A stretch of 10,572 nucleotides of DNA from Dunaliella salina (GCA_002284615.2 MU070018.1:174213-184784), one strand, 5' to 3'. Counted from the stretch's first letter, positions 1-6,267 are shown. Notes: generated by a model not told the origin, from the sequence alone. Numbers and translations: made by a program.

Positions 1-7
1 AGGGCAG

Positions 8-164
8 ACAGCCCTCCAGATCCTCATCAGCTCTGTTTCTGGTTCATACCAGAGCTAGCTCTGTCTAGTGTAGGTTTTGAGGGCCCTTTGGTGAGGCCCT
101 TGCAAGCTTTGGAACCGTTGCTGAATGCACCTCTGACCTGCATAGACATTACTTTACTTTGCAG
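8..164 (+). repeat. gag-3' module, copy A (uninterrupted)
   Basis: This fragment aligns with the sequence after the gag relic at 3455-3512 plus 3932-4050. Shared blocks include CCAGATCCTCAT, the stretch around CTGTCTAGTGTAGG, a GAGGGCC...GGTGAGGCC block, and a pyrimidine-rich end in CAG (4047-4050 in copy B, 161-164 here). In the frame that matches the end of gag (PPDPH) the CAG at 28-30 is glutamine, where copy B has TAG. GGTGAGGCC to TTTGCAG has the form of a short GT-AG intron, but both sides are too decayed to prove it. Positions 66-67 (TA) are the empty equivalent of the MITE target site. The upstream gag body lies outside the window. Confidence 0.7.
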
Positions 165-294
165 TCATGGCAGCGTTCAGCTCACTGAAATAAGAAAAAG
201 GGTGCAGCACACAATTATGATAATGGACACATCGTGGCTTGTCCAAAGCATGTAACTTTCTCATCCATAGTCTCATCGTGCATGCAACTTACAA

Positions 295-534
295 AACATG
301 GCAAGCCCGATCATGGCAAGCCCGATCATGGCAAGCCCAATCATGTCACCCGATCATGTCACCCGATCATGGCAAGCCCGATCATGTCCCCCGATCATGG
401 CAAGCCCGATCATGTCCCCTGATCATGTCCCCCGATCATGGCAAGCCCGATCATGTCCCCCGATCATGTCCCCCGATCATGTCACCCGATCATGTCACCC
501 GAACATGTCACCCGATCATGTCACCCGATCATGT
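295..534 (+). repeat. Minisatellite of alternating 15-bp and 13-bp units
   Basis: Seventeen full units and one partial run head to tail. The long unit is ATCATGGCAAGCCCG (15 bp, six copies). The short unit is ATCATGTCMCCCG (13 bp, eleven copies, with a CAC and a CCC subtype). Single-base variants occur at 324 (A for G), 420 (T for C) and 503 (A for T). The order is LLL SS L C L CC L CC SSSS, with L long, S the CAC type and C the CCC type. No unit carries a stop in any frame, so several overlapping low-complexity ORFs appear. The 13-bp units break any reading frame, so I read this as non-coding. Confidence 0.95.
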
Positions 535-1689
535 TTGCCCCCACCAGTTATAAGCAAGAACGGGTGGTGCACCATCAAAAGCTGCAATGCTCTGCTGTAA
601 CTTTGCCATGCCACTGTGCTGTTTTGACAGCGTGGTACCAATTCTGCAGGGCCACGCACTTCTGCACACCCATCAAAGTACCCACACCAACTGATGCTTT
701 TACACATGGACGGAGGCACTCACTCCAAACAAGATGCGTTCACACAACAAACAAAGCCTTGCAACCATCAACGACATCACAACCATCACTTCATTGAGGC
801 AGGGCATTGAACGCTGCCAGTGAGAGTCCTTTGCAACTTCTTTAGAGCGAATTGACAGCGTCATTATGATAAAGGTCAAACTAAAATCAAGCAGGATTAA
901 AATCCATCATGAAGCCAACTCTGATCACAAAAGATATAATGAGGAATGTGACGGACACATGCCATCAGGGTTGCTACCCTTTCCTGTCTTGAAGGCCTCT
1001 TTGGTCCCAGCAATATTTGTATGCTATTGACTCACAGCAGAGCAATCAAACTACAAAAAACTGGATTCCAGTGGGCTGTCAGCCATCCATCAGAGTGTAT
1101 GCCTTGCCCTCTCGAAAGCAGCCCGTTCAACGGGTGGGAACTCCTTACCCCTCTTCGACGTTTGAAAGACACAAGTCCTCAGGGCAGCTGCATTCCCCTG
1201 TTTTGAAGCCCCCTTGGACCAAGGCAATTCCATAAAAAGAGACATAAAGAAAACTCAGGACAGCTACATTTTCCAGTCTCCAAGCTTTGATCGTAGCAAC
1301 ACCATGGAAACTTTGCGAATCTGGAAATGATATGATCTTTGCCTGTGAGCCCATACGAGTGCTGCAGATGCCTTGCTAACCTGTAACTACCATCTTATTG
1401 TAAAATACCTTTGATTCCACGACCTTAGAAATTGGCGAGGTCTCAAAAACAACTCGTACATAACCAACAATCTTCCTCCTCAACTTTTCTCATTCGCAAA
1501 GCCCTCCAAATAATATTATTTTGCCAACTTTCTTTGTCTTCTGCACTGTTTGGCTGTAGTCCACAAGATTGGTGCATATCTCTCACCGGCAAATCATACC
1601 AAGCATAAACACACTTTTAAATTCATTGCTGGACCTCCTCTGAGTACCCCCAGCTGGGACCCTTGCTGCCAGCATTGGTTCCACCCTAG
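535..1689. other. Stretch with no supportable gene
   Basis: All open frames here are short, unlike known proteins and at chance length. The one structured feature is at 856-871, which matches the right end of the MITE at 3916-3931 in 14 of 16 bases, including the terminal TA. No partner left end was found upstream, so it may be a truncated relic. Confidence 0.5.
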
Positions 1690-1722
1690 ACATCCTCCTC
1701 TGATGATGTCTCATCAGTAAAC

Positions 1723-1875
1723 ATGCTTGCACAAGGCCTACCCACTGGTTTCATTGGGGCAGGAGTAGGGAACATTGCTGGATTCATGCGTGGCCTGCCT
1801 ACAGGCATGACAGCTGGGTTATTGGCTGCAACAGCTGCTCCTGCTGCTGCGTCCCTGCTTGCACATTTGGAGTGA
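1723..1875 (+). CDS. Small Gly/Ala-rich hydrophobic ORF, unidentified
   Basis: An ATG-started 50-codon ORF ends at TGA 1873-1875. The frame is open back to 1690, where it directly follows CCACCCTAG, a plausible 3' splice site, so this could be a last exon rather than a whole gene. The product carries two GLPTG motifs (residues 5-9 and 24-28), each followed by a glycine-rich hydrophobic run, and ends in an Ala/Leu-rich segment. The composition would suit a membrane segment or a glycine-zipper-like helix. I do not recognise a family. At this length, chance is a real alternative. Confidence 0.25.
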   Translation: MLAQGLPTGFIGAGVGNIAGFMRGLPTGMTAGLLAATAAPAAASLLAHLE

Positions 1876-1998
1876 ACTCAACTGCTTAAGACTGGCCTTT
1901 ATTTGTGTTCAATTGCTTGCTACAAATTTGAGAGGACCCTTACTCCATCACTTGTTTTTCCTCAAATTTTCCAGTTCACGAATTTAAGACTGCATTGT

Positions 1999-2010
1999 AA
2001 TATGCACACA
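1999..2010 (+). repeat. SINE target-site duplication, left copy
   Basis: AATATGCACACA is identical to positions 2147-2158 on the other side of the SINE. It lies partly inside a periodic core (1992-2006), so the SINE inserted into that older repeat. Confidence 0.8.
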
Positions 2011-2044
2011 GGCGGAAAACTGGTGGGGTCAAGTCGCACAGGCT

Positions 2045-2056
2045 TGGTTGAACATG
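2045..2056 (+). promoter_or_regulatory. Pol III box A of the SINE
   Basis: TGGTTGAACATG fits the 12-nt form of the box A consensus (TRGYNNARNNNG). It lies about 40 bp before box B, within the normal range for tRNA-derived promoters. Confidence 0.65.
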
Positions 2057-2086
2057 CGCCGGCCTCTTGATATCAGGAGGTGGGGA

Positions 2087-2095
2087 GTTCGACCC
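2087..2095 (+). promoter_or_regulatory. Pol III box B of the SINE
   Basis: GTTCGACCC is an exact match to the GWTCRANNC box B consensus, which corresponds to the T loop of tRNA. Confidence 0.8.
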
Positions 2096-2146
2096 GCTCA
2101 GATGCCCTCGTAGGCGTACGAAAGCGATGAAACTTCCTTCCTTCCT

Positions 2147-2158
2147 AATATGCACACA
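2147..2158 (+). repeat. SINE target-site duplication, right copy
   Basis: Identical 12-mer to 1999-2010, immediately after the CTTC tail. Confidence 0.8.
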
Positions 2159-3052
2159 TGGAAATCAAGGTGGCTAGCGGCATGGTAATATGCACTAAGA
2201 CAGTCCTAACAAATAATAACTTGGAGTTCAAGACAGCTAGCGGCATCGCAGTAAGCATAAAGATTGGTTTTTAGACGGCTAGCGGCATTGCAACATGCAT
2301 CGAGTTCTCACATGGAATTTATGATGGCTAGCGGGGTCGTATTTTCCAGTTTGCCGAAGGAGCTCAAGTCCTTCTAGCTCACAGCGGGGGGTGATGTCTC
2401 TGGCCTACGCACTCTGTTGGACCAAGTCAAGCCACTCACAGCAAGTGAGTTGGGTCAGCGTGTGCGCCGCATCGATGCATGTGCTGCAACTTTGCAGCAG
2501 CACGACCGCTGCATGGAACTCATCCACACCACCATCAACAGCACCCCTAGCCTGCAGCGCATGGCAGCACAGCTGGATGCAAATGACAAGAACAACCAGG
2601 CTCTTGATGGAGCAGATTCAGCTGCAGAAGGAGAAGGAGAAGAAGAGGGGCCGCAGTCCTTCCCCTGAGAGGTGCAGCCTTCCCCTCACTTCCTCCCGCT
2701 CGCCCTCCCCTGCTCCGGAAGCACATGAGCCCACTGGCCCTCAGACCAAAGACCAAGAGATCCAGGAGCTGAGGGACAGGCTGGCGGAGAAGGGAAAGAT
2801 TCGTTCTCGACGCGTGCCTGACCTGCCTACGCCTCCTGTGTGTGCTGGTCATCCTAATGACTTTGTGTCCATGGAGGACAAGTTGTCTGTCTTTGAAGAC
2901 TACCTCATGGGCAGCAACATTCAATGAGAGCGTTCGCCAAACTCCATCATGCCCTTGCTTGCTGACAAAGCACTCACTGCATGGGCTGCTGTTGCTGTGC
3001 CTACTGCAAATTCTGGGGCACCCCTGACATGGGATCTGTTTTGGACCATGGT

Positions 3053-3083
3053 CCTTGGTTTTGCCTTGCTCCTTGGTTTTGCC
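3053..3083 (+). repeat. 18-bp-period duplication inside gag
   Basis: CCTTGGTTTTGCC occurs at 3053-3065 and again at 3071-3083. The step of 18 bp keeps the frame and adds six residues between the TWDLFW motif and the following Q-P-D. Confidence 0.8.
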
Positions 3084-3100
3084 CAGCCTGACAGGCAACA

Positions 3101-3140
3101 TAAAGCACGAGAACTCTGCACAAAGCACGAGAACTCTGCA
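3101..3140 (+). repeat. 20-bp tandem duplication disrupting gag
   Basis: Two adjacent 20-bp copies (3101-3120, 3121-3140) differ only at the first base. Twenty is not a multiple of three, so the event shifts frame. The gag-like reading resumes in another frame at about 3141. Confidence 0.85.
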
Positions 3141-3454
3141 CAAAGTGTCCATGCAAGCAAACCAAAGTGTCACTGATCATGTGCGGTACTTCAGCCCACT
3201 TGTGCAACGTGCCGGTGACCCAGCACCATCCAGGACAGACCAGATGATGTTTCTCCATGCTGGCTTGCTGCCTTACACAGCGGACAAAACAGCAACCGAT
3301 CTCGTCACTGGAAAATTCTGGACTGATTTGCATATGCTGCAAGAGTTTGCTGTCAGTCTTCACACTCATGGAGCAAACAAGTCTGCTACTTGGGTACCTG
3401 CTCGTGTCTTCTCTGCACCCAAACCACCATTTTCACAGAACCAACAGAATTGTT

Positions 3455-3512
3455 ACAACCCCCCAGATCCTCATTAGCTCTGTTTCAAGCTCTCCCCTAG
3501 GCTAGCTGTGTC
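3455..3512 (+). repeat. gag-3' module, copy B, left part
   Basis: Continues the gag frame (PPDPH) and then matches copy A at the window start. The TAG at 3475-3477 replaces the CAG of copy A, a single C-to-T change that ends the frame. The block is cut at 3513-3514 by the MITE and resumes at 3932. Confidence 0.7.
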
Positions 3513-3514
3513 TA

Positions 3515-3929
3515 CCGTAGCGACGTTAATGTATTATGATGCTGGTTTTTTGAAAGGTGCAAAATTTCATTAATTCATCTACGAGCTGTAAGGTTTTACG
3601 ACGTCGTCCATAAAAACTCAGAATTTGCAAAATTCTGCGTTTTCGCGTCGCATGCACTGGCCCTTCGTCACTACACATCCCCCTTCCACACCGAGGTGCG
3701 GATTTTCTCCTACATAGCCTGGAAGCTTGATGAGGACTAACAGAACCTTGAAAGGTGGCACCAGGTTCTCTGCCCCTTTGCAGCATGAGGCTGCATTTTG
3801 GGGCTCTGTAATTGGCTTAATATAAACCTGTACCTTCTGCGAGGCCCATTTTTTTTCTAAAGACGATCCACATTGTGAGGACCCTCAATAATTATTTAAT
3901 AAATCGCAAGAACTTCAGCGTCACTATGG
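3515..3929. mobile_element. Non-autonomous MITE, TA target duplication (Tc1/mariner-like)
   Basis: The 415-bp insertion is flanked by TA on both sides (3513-3514, 3930-3931). Its ends are inverted: CCGTAGCGACGTT at the left and, read on the other strand, CCATAGTGACGCT at the right. That is 10 of 13 matches, and the three differences are all transitions. Copy A of the host sequence has a single TA at 66-67 between the same flanks, which is an empty site. There is no transposase ORF inside. The interior is AT-rich at both ends and includes the palindrome ACGACGTCGT near 3598-3607. TA duplication is the hallmark of the Tc1/mariner superfamily; the assignment beyond that is inference. Confidence 0.8.
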
Positions 3930-3931
3930 TA

Positions 3932-4050
3932 GTGTAGGTTCTGAGGGCCTTCTGGTGAGGCCACCGCTAGCTTGCTAGCTTGTTAGGTAGTGGACCTTCC
4001 CTTAATGGACGCGGCCTCTGGCCTGCATACACTTTTCTACTCTTCCACAG
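3932..4050 (+). repeat. gag-3' module, copy B, right part
   Basis: Resumes the alignment with copy A directly after the MITE: GTGTAGGTT, GAGGGCC, GGTGAGGCC, the CTCTGGCCTGCATA block, and a pyrimidine tract ending CCACAG at 4050. A GCTAGCTTGCTAGCTTG segment near 3965-3981 is extra relative to copy A. GTGAGGCC (3954) to CCACAG (4050) would make a 97-bp intron. In-frame continuation is blocked by a TAG within the extra segment. Confidence 0.65.
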
Positions 4051-4245
4051 AAAAAACGTGTGCACTTTGCGCAGGCCCAGCAGCCCAAGAGGCCTCGCCA
4101 CGGCCAGATTGGAAACGAGGGCGCAGGACCTTCCAACTCTGGGCCCTCAAAGCAGGTTTGGAAGCGGGCACCAGAGGGGTCCAAGGAGGAGGCTTGGCGA
4201 CAGTACGAAGCCAAGCAAAAGCAGAGAGTTACTCGATTTGTTTAG
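4051..4245 (+). CDS. Basic, hydrophilic exon-like ORF after the gag module
   Basis: Immediately after the TTCCACAG acceptor-like site the frame reads KKRVHFAQAQQPKRPRHGQ and stays open to TAG at 4243-4245 (about 64 residues). The composition is rich in K, R, Q, G, S and P with a charged C-terminal helix (EEAWRQYEAKQKQR). It could be the nucleic-acid-binding tail of gag placed on a second exon. There is no cysteine, so it is not a zinc knuckle. There is no ATG, so it is a partial exon or a relic. Copy A shows a weak K-R-V echo at the matching place. Confidence 0.35.
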   Translation, partial: KKRVHFAQAQQPKRPRHGQIGNEGAGPSNSGPSKQVWKRAPEGSKEEAWRQYEAKQKQRVTRFV

Positions 4246-4306
4246 TTCCCAAACTCGCGATGGCACTAAGATTGGTCAGTTTCATGTATTTGCGCCATAC
4301 ATACTA

Positions 4307-4344
4307 CACTTTCCCAGCAAAATACTTTTTCGCTGGGAAAAGTG
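4307..4344. other. Strong hairpin after the exon-like ORF
   Basis: CACTTTCCCAGC at 4307-4318 pairs with 4332-4344 across one bulged A. The loop adds a further AAAA/TTTT pairing around TAC. The stem begins about 60 bp past the TAG at 4243-4245. It could act in 3'-end formation or be a small foldback. Nothing else identifies it. Confidence 0.6.
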
Positions 4345-4345
4345 G

Positions 4346-4761
4346 GAATGTAAGGCATCATAGGTATCATGGTCTCAGCCAAAAATTGACCAACTATGCG
4401 CATGATATGATAAACGCTTGAGCTTAATGGTCCCGATCTATACACATATTGACAACCAGAAGGGAAGCTCAGGGGCGTTGGCTAGATTAATGGTGTCAGG
4501 CATTAAGGTCTGGGTGGTGTGGTTCAGATTGGTGGTATGGGATAGGTTGTGGGGTTCAGATGGTGGCTAGTTGTAAGGCAAGCACATGCTGATGCAGAGA
4601 TCAGAGGGGAAGGGGGGAAGGGAATAGGTGCTTGGGATGCATCTGGTGGGTGGAGCGATGAGAAGAGCAGGACGTGATGATAAGTGTGGCAAGCACACGC
4701 TAATACTGTTCTAAAACTAGACCACCCCGTTTCCCTCTACAGTACCTGCCCCCCTAGATCC
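4346..4761. other. No gene; short direct repeat and purine-rich tract
   Basis: No frame looks coding. A 17-bp direct repeat, GGCAAGCACAYGCTRAT, occurs at 4577-4593 and 4688-4704 with two transitions. A purine tract near 4605-4622 has three G runs separated by AA and is a weak quadruplex candidate. GGTTCAGAT occurs twice, about 34 bp apart, near 4520-4560. Confidence 0.5.
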
Positions 4762-4881
4762 TGAAAAATGGCAGGAAAAAGATAGAATCTAAGCAGGCCG
4801 CTGCAGTGGAAAGGTTCCCTCAGTGGCAAGTCAGCAGAGGCCTCACCAAAAGGGTCCTCAACCCCACACCAGACAGCTGCT
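4762..4881 (-). repeat. gag-3' module, copy C (minus strand)
   Basis: Read on the minus strand, AGCAGCTGTCTGGTGTGG, GTTGAGGACCC and GGTGAGGCC follow in the same order as in copies A and B. After them comes a diverged GGAACCTTTCC, a GCGGCCTGC block and a pyrimidine tract ending TTTTTCAG. The matching peptide frame reads GVEDPF where copies A and B read GFEGPL and GSEGLL. One extra T follows. Unlike copies A and B, the sequence upstream is not gag but the 24-bp repeat array. Confidence 0.65.
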
Positions 4882-5418
4882 ACCACCTCCTTGGCCTGCA
4901 TTTGTCTTGTGTCTTTGGCCTGCATCTCTTGTATGCTCTTGGCCTGCATCTGTTGTGTGTTCTTGGGCTGCACCTCTCCTGTCTTCTTGGCCTGCATCTT
5001 CCATATCTCCTTGGGCTGCACTTGTTCCATGTCCTTGGCCTGCATCTCTCATGTGTTTTTGTTGTGTATCTATCATGTCTGCTTGAACTGCACCTGTTAT
5101 GTCTCCTCGCATTCATCACTCATTTGATCTTGGGCTGCATCTCTCATGTCTGCTTGGGCTGCATCTGTCATATCTCCTTGGCTTTCACCTTTCACGCTCC
5201 TCCTGAGCAATTCAATTTCACTCCTTTTTGGGGCGTTGCACAAGCTGAGCAGCACCTGCAACTACTCCTCAATTGCGCATCCAAACCATGCAAAAGCATG
5301 TCCCGTTTTGGGGAGATGACCATGAGCTGGAGTCCGCAATGCTGTCAGGCATTTTTCTAATAATGTCATGCTCCCAGCCGTGGCGCGTCTGCTGATCAAG
5401 TTGTTGTTTAGGAGGCAT
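4858..5418 (-). pseudogene. Decayed minus-strand gene with octapeptide repeats, unidentified
   Basis: An ATG at 5418 opens a 49-codon frame (MPPKQQLDQQ...) ending TGA at 5269-5271. Overlapping it in another frame, after a TAG near 5260, a coding-like stretch (CNAPKRSEIELLRRS) runs into octapeptide repeats such as DMTDAAQA and DMRDAAQD. The 23-bp unit at 5107-5129 then shifts frame by one base. The first frame takes over and continues the same octapeptide register (for example DAGQEHTR) to a stop at 4858-4860. So the register is kept on both sides of two opposite slips, as in a decayed gene. Alternatively the first slip is a very short intron ending TTGCAG. The function is unknown; the repeats are polar and Gln/Asp/Ala-rich. 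Confidence 0.4.
4891..5200 (-). repeat. 24-bp tandem repeat, about 13 units
   Basis: Units start TTGGSCTGCAYCT on the plus strand. Twelve boundaries fall exactly every 24 bp from 4891, except for the 23-bp unit at 5107-5129 and a diverged 23-bp last unit (5178-5200). The plus strand also stays open across it (LGLHLSCV-type octamers), but that reading is Leu/Cys-rich and probably a shadow. A 24-bp period equals eight codons, consistent with a coding origin. Confidence 0.9.
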
Positions 5419-5460
5419 CGCGTTAATCTCAAACACAGATATTCAAAGCAGTGGCGTTTG

Positions 5461-5925
5461 TCACTGGGCTGCACTGAGATTCATCAGTTTGGGGGCCACG
5501 TGTGCACCCTTGCAGAAAAGGCTCACCCTTAAGCAGCTCACCCTTAAGCATCTACGGTGGCACAGAGGGTCTGCCCCTGTCTGAATTGAGACTTGCCAGG
5601 GCCATGCATGCACTAGCAATATCTCAGCACATTCGCTTCCCTCCACAGCTTGTTCTTTGCGAGCCGGGTCATTCACACTGCTGTTCATTGCACCCTCTTG
5701 CGTCCTTCTTTGCACCGTGTTGTCCCTGTACCCTGCCGAGACCTTGCTGCGTCTTTTTGCAAGAGCATAAGAAGCAGGCTGTGTGAACACGGCGTCTTCA
5801 AGAATCAGACTGTCTAACCAGTTTGGGGACAGTTCGGTTTGATAGAAATCGTAAAAAGACGCTTTTGGGAAATTAAAGGTAGCCAATTGACCAGTCAGTA
5901 GTGCCGCCTTGCACAGCTGAACCAC
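5461..5925 (-). CDS. Unidentified ORF, possible exon or relic
   Basis: The frame is open for 154 codons from GTG 5925, with a stop (TGA) only four codons upstream of it and no ATG near the start. The first two thirds look protein-like: a helix, then FNFPKASFYDFYQTEL, a LSPNWLDSLILED acidic helix, ALAKRRSK, and a hydrophilic region with NDPARKEQA. The last third is less convincing and includes a perfect 15-bp duplication that gives a repeated RVSCL-type peptide. It lies upstream, on the same strand, of the decayed octapeptide gene and could be part of it. I do not recognise the family. One ORF of this length can be expected by chance in 10 kb. Confidence 0.35.
   Translation of the reverse strand: MVQLCKAALLTGQLATFNFPKASFYDFYQTELSPNWLDSLILEDAVFTQPASYALAKRRSKVSAGYRDNTVQRRTQEGAMNSSVNDPARKEQAVEGSECAEILLVHAWPWQVSIQTGADPLCHRRCLRVSCLRVSLFCKGAHVAPKLMNLSAAQ
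5521..5550. repeat. Perfect 15-bp tandem duplication
   Basis: GCTCACCCTTAAGCA occurs twice, end to end (5521-5535, 5536-5550), with no mismatch, so it is recent. It falls inside the minus-strand ORF and keeps its frame. Confidence 0.9.
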
Positions 5926-6039
5926 TCGTTGCTTTCATAGAAACACAGAATCCAGCTTACTTTCATGCAATGAGCGAGTGCATGATGTGCAAAGGGAGAA
6001 AGCAAGCATGCCAGACCCTTCCCCCCTTGATGTCTCAGT

Positions 6040-6267
6040 GTGAATGAGGGGAATGCGGTTGGTGCCAGCGCACAGTGCATGCAAGCTTTGCCAGAAAGCG
6101 ACACTAAGGGAAGGATGAGAGCAGGATCAGAGACTTCACCTCATCAACCCCAAGGTTACACCTTACAAGGTTACTTGACTTCACCTCACCAACCCCCAGG
6201 TTACAAGGTTACAAGGGAAAAAGAAGGCCGCCAGTCAGGCGCCACAACCTATGCCAAATTTGTATGA
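6040..6267 (+). CDS. Unidentified hydrophilic ORF with a 15-residue repeat
   Basis: A 75-codon frame opens after TGA at 6028-6030. It has no ATG at its start (GTG 6040; first in-frame ATG at 6079) and ends TGA 6265-6267. It contains a duplicated Pro/Gln/Tyr-rich segment, TSPHQPQGY then TSPHQPPGY, 15 residues apart. The composition is plausible for a disordered protein. It matches no family known to me and may be a chance frame opened by the DNA repeat. Confidence 0.22.
   Translation: MNEGNAVGASAQCMQALPESDTKGRMRAGSETSPHQPQGYTLQGYLTSPHQPPGYKVTREKEGRQSGATTYAKFV
6132..6216 (+). repeat. 45-bp direct repeat, two copies
   Basis: Copies begin at GACTTCACCTCA (6132 and 6177). The first half differs at two positions across about 28 bases. 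The second half of copy two is shorter and holds GGTTACAAGGTTACAAGG, a small internal duplication. Confidence 0.8.

Larger units (their letters stand above)
2011..2145 (+). mobile_element. tRNA-derived SINE
   Basis: The body carries split RNA polymerase III promoter boxes. Between them lies a tRNA-like segment, GCGCCGGCCTC to GGAGG, resembling the anticodon arm of many tRNA-Ile/Met-like SINEs. Five base pairs (one of them G-T) close an 8-nt loop, so it is slightly aberrant. The T arm around GTTCGACCC pairs in four of five positions. The element ends in a CTTC-type tail (2133-2145). The 12-mer AATATGCACACA flanks it at 1999-2010 and 2147-2158 as a target-site duplication. The 3' copy lacks the GCATTG that precedes the 5' copy, so the match is not simply the local repeat. 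About 27 bp precede the tRNA-like part and have no assigned origin. Confidence 0.8.
1992..2340 (+). repeat. Degenerate periodic repeat with palindromic GCATTGYAATATGCA cores
   Basis: Four 15-bp cores start at 1992, 2180, 2243 and 2285. A degraded fifth follows a GGCTAGCGG at 2327. Cores 2180, 2243 and 2285 are each preceded by GCTAGCG. Each core has GCAT or GCA at the left mirrored by ATGC at the right. After subtracting the SINE insertion (148 bp with its duplicated target), the spacings are about 40, 63, 42 and 49 bp. No reading frame spans it. Confidence 0.6.
2378..3477 (+). pseudogene. Decayed retrotransposon gag (Ty3/gypsy-like)
   Basis: Gag polyproteins form the capsid of LTR retrotransposons. 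Coding-like sequence here changes frame several times. A helical N-terminal part runs 2378-2610. After a one-base slip near 2606-2612 comes an RS-type linker (RGRSPSPER, 2646-2672) and a coiled coil (EIQELRDRLAEK, to about 2792). The capsid-like core begins near 2871 and shows ALTAW (2970-2984) and TWDLFW (3027-3044), the usual gag pattern of a tryptophan followed by P/T-W-x-x-F. Frame is lost near 2924 and regained near 2961. A further slip lies in the 3101-3140 duplication, after which VRYFSPLVQRAG and a long helical region follow to a TAG at 3475. I see no CCHC knuckle, protease, reverse transcriptase or integrase. The family call rests on pattern, not a search. Confidence 0.65.

Noticed and set aside
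239..797. Overlapping ORFs of 62-119 codons across the minisatellite
   Set aside because: They exist only because the repeat units lack stops. The 13-bp units change frame every unit.
1700..1717. CTGATGA ... TCATCAG, resembling a hammerhead ribozyme core
   Set aside because: The second half is simply the reverse complement, a 7-bp hairpin with loop TGTC. The required GAAA box and flanking stems are missing.
3515..3929. Solo LTR instead of a MITE
   Set aside because: The ends are inverted repeats, not TG...CA, and the duplication is TA, not 4-6 bp.
3990..4421. 143-codon plus-strand ORF overlapping the basic exon-like ORF
   Set aside because: It crosses the module, the exon-like ORF and the hairpin without any compositional change at their borders. 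The other frame starts exactly at the acceptor-like site and is more hydrophilic.
4806..5360. 184-codon plus-strand Leu-rich ORF over the 24-bp repeats
   Set aside because: It has low-complexity Leu/His/Cys composition and loses the octamer register at the 23-bp unit. The minus-strand reading is more protein-like and gains support from flanking sequence.
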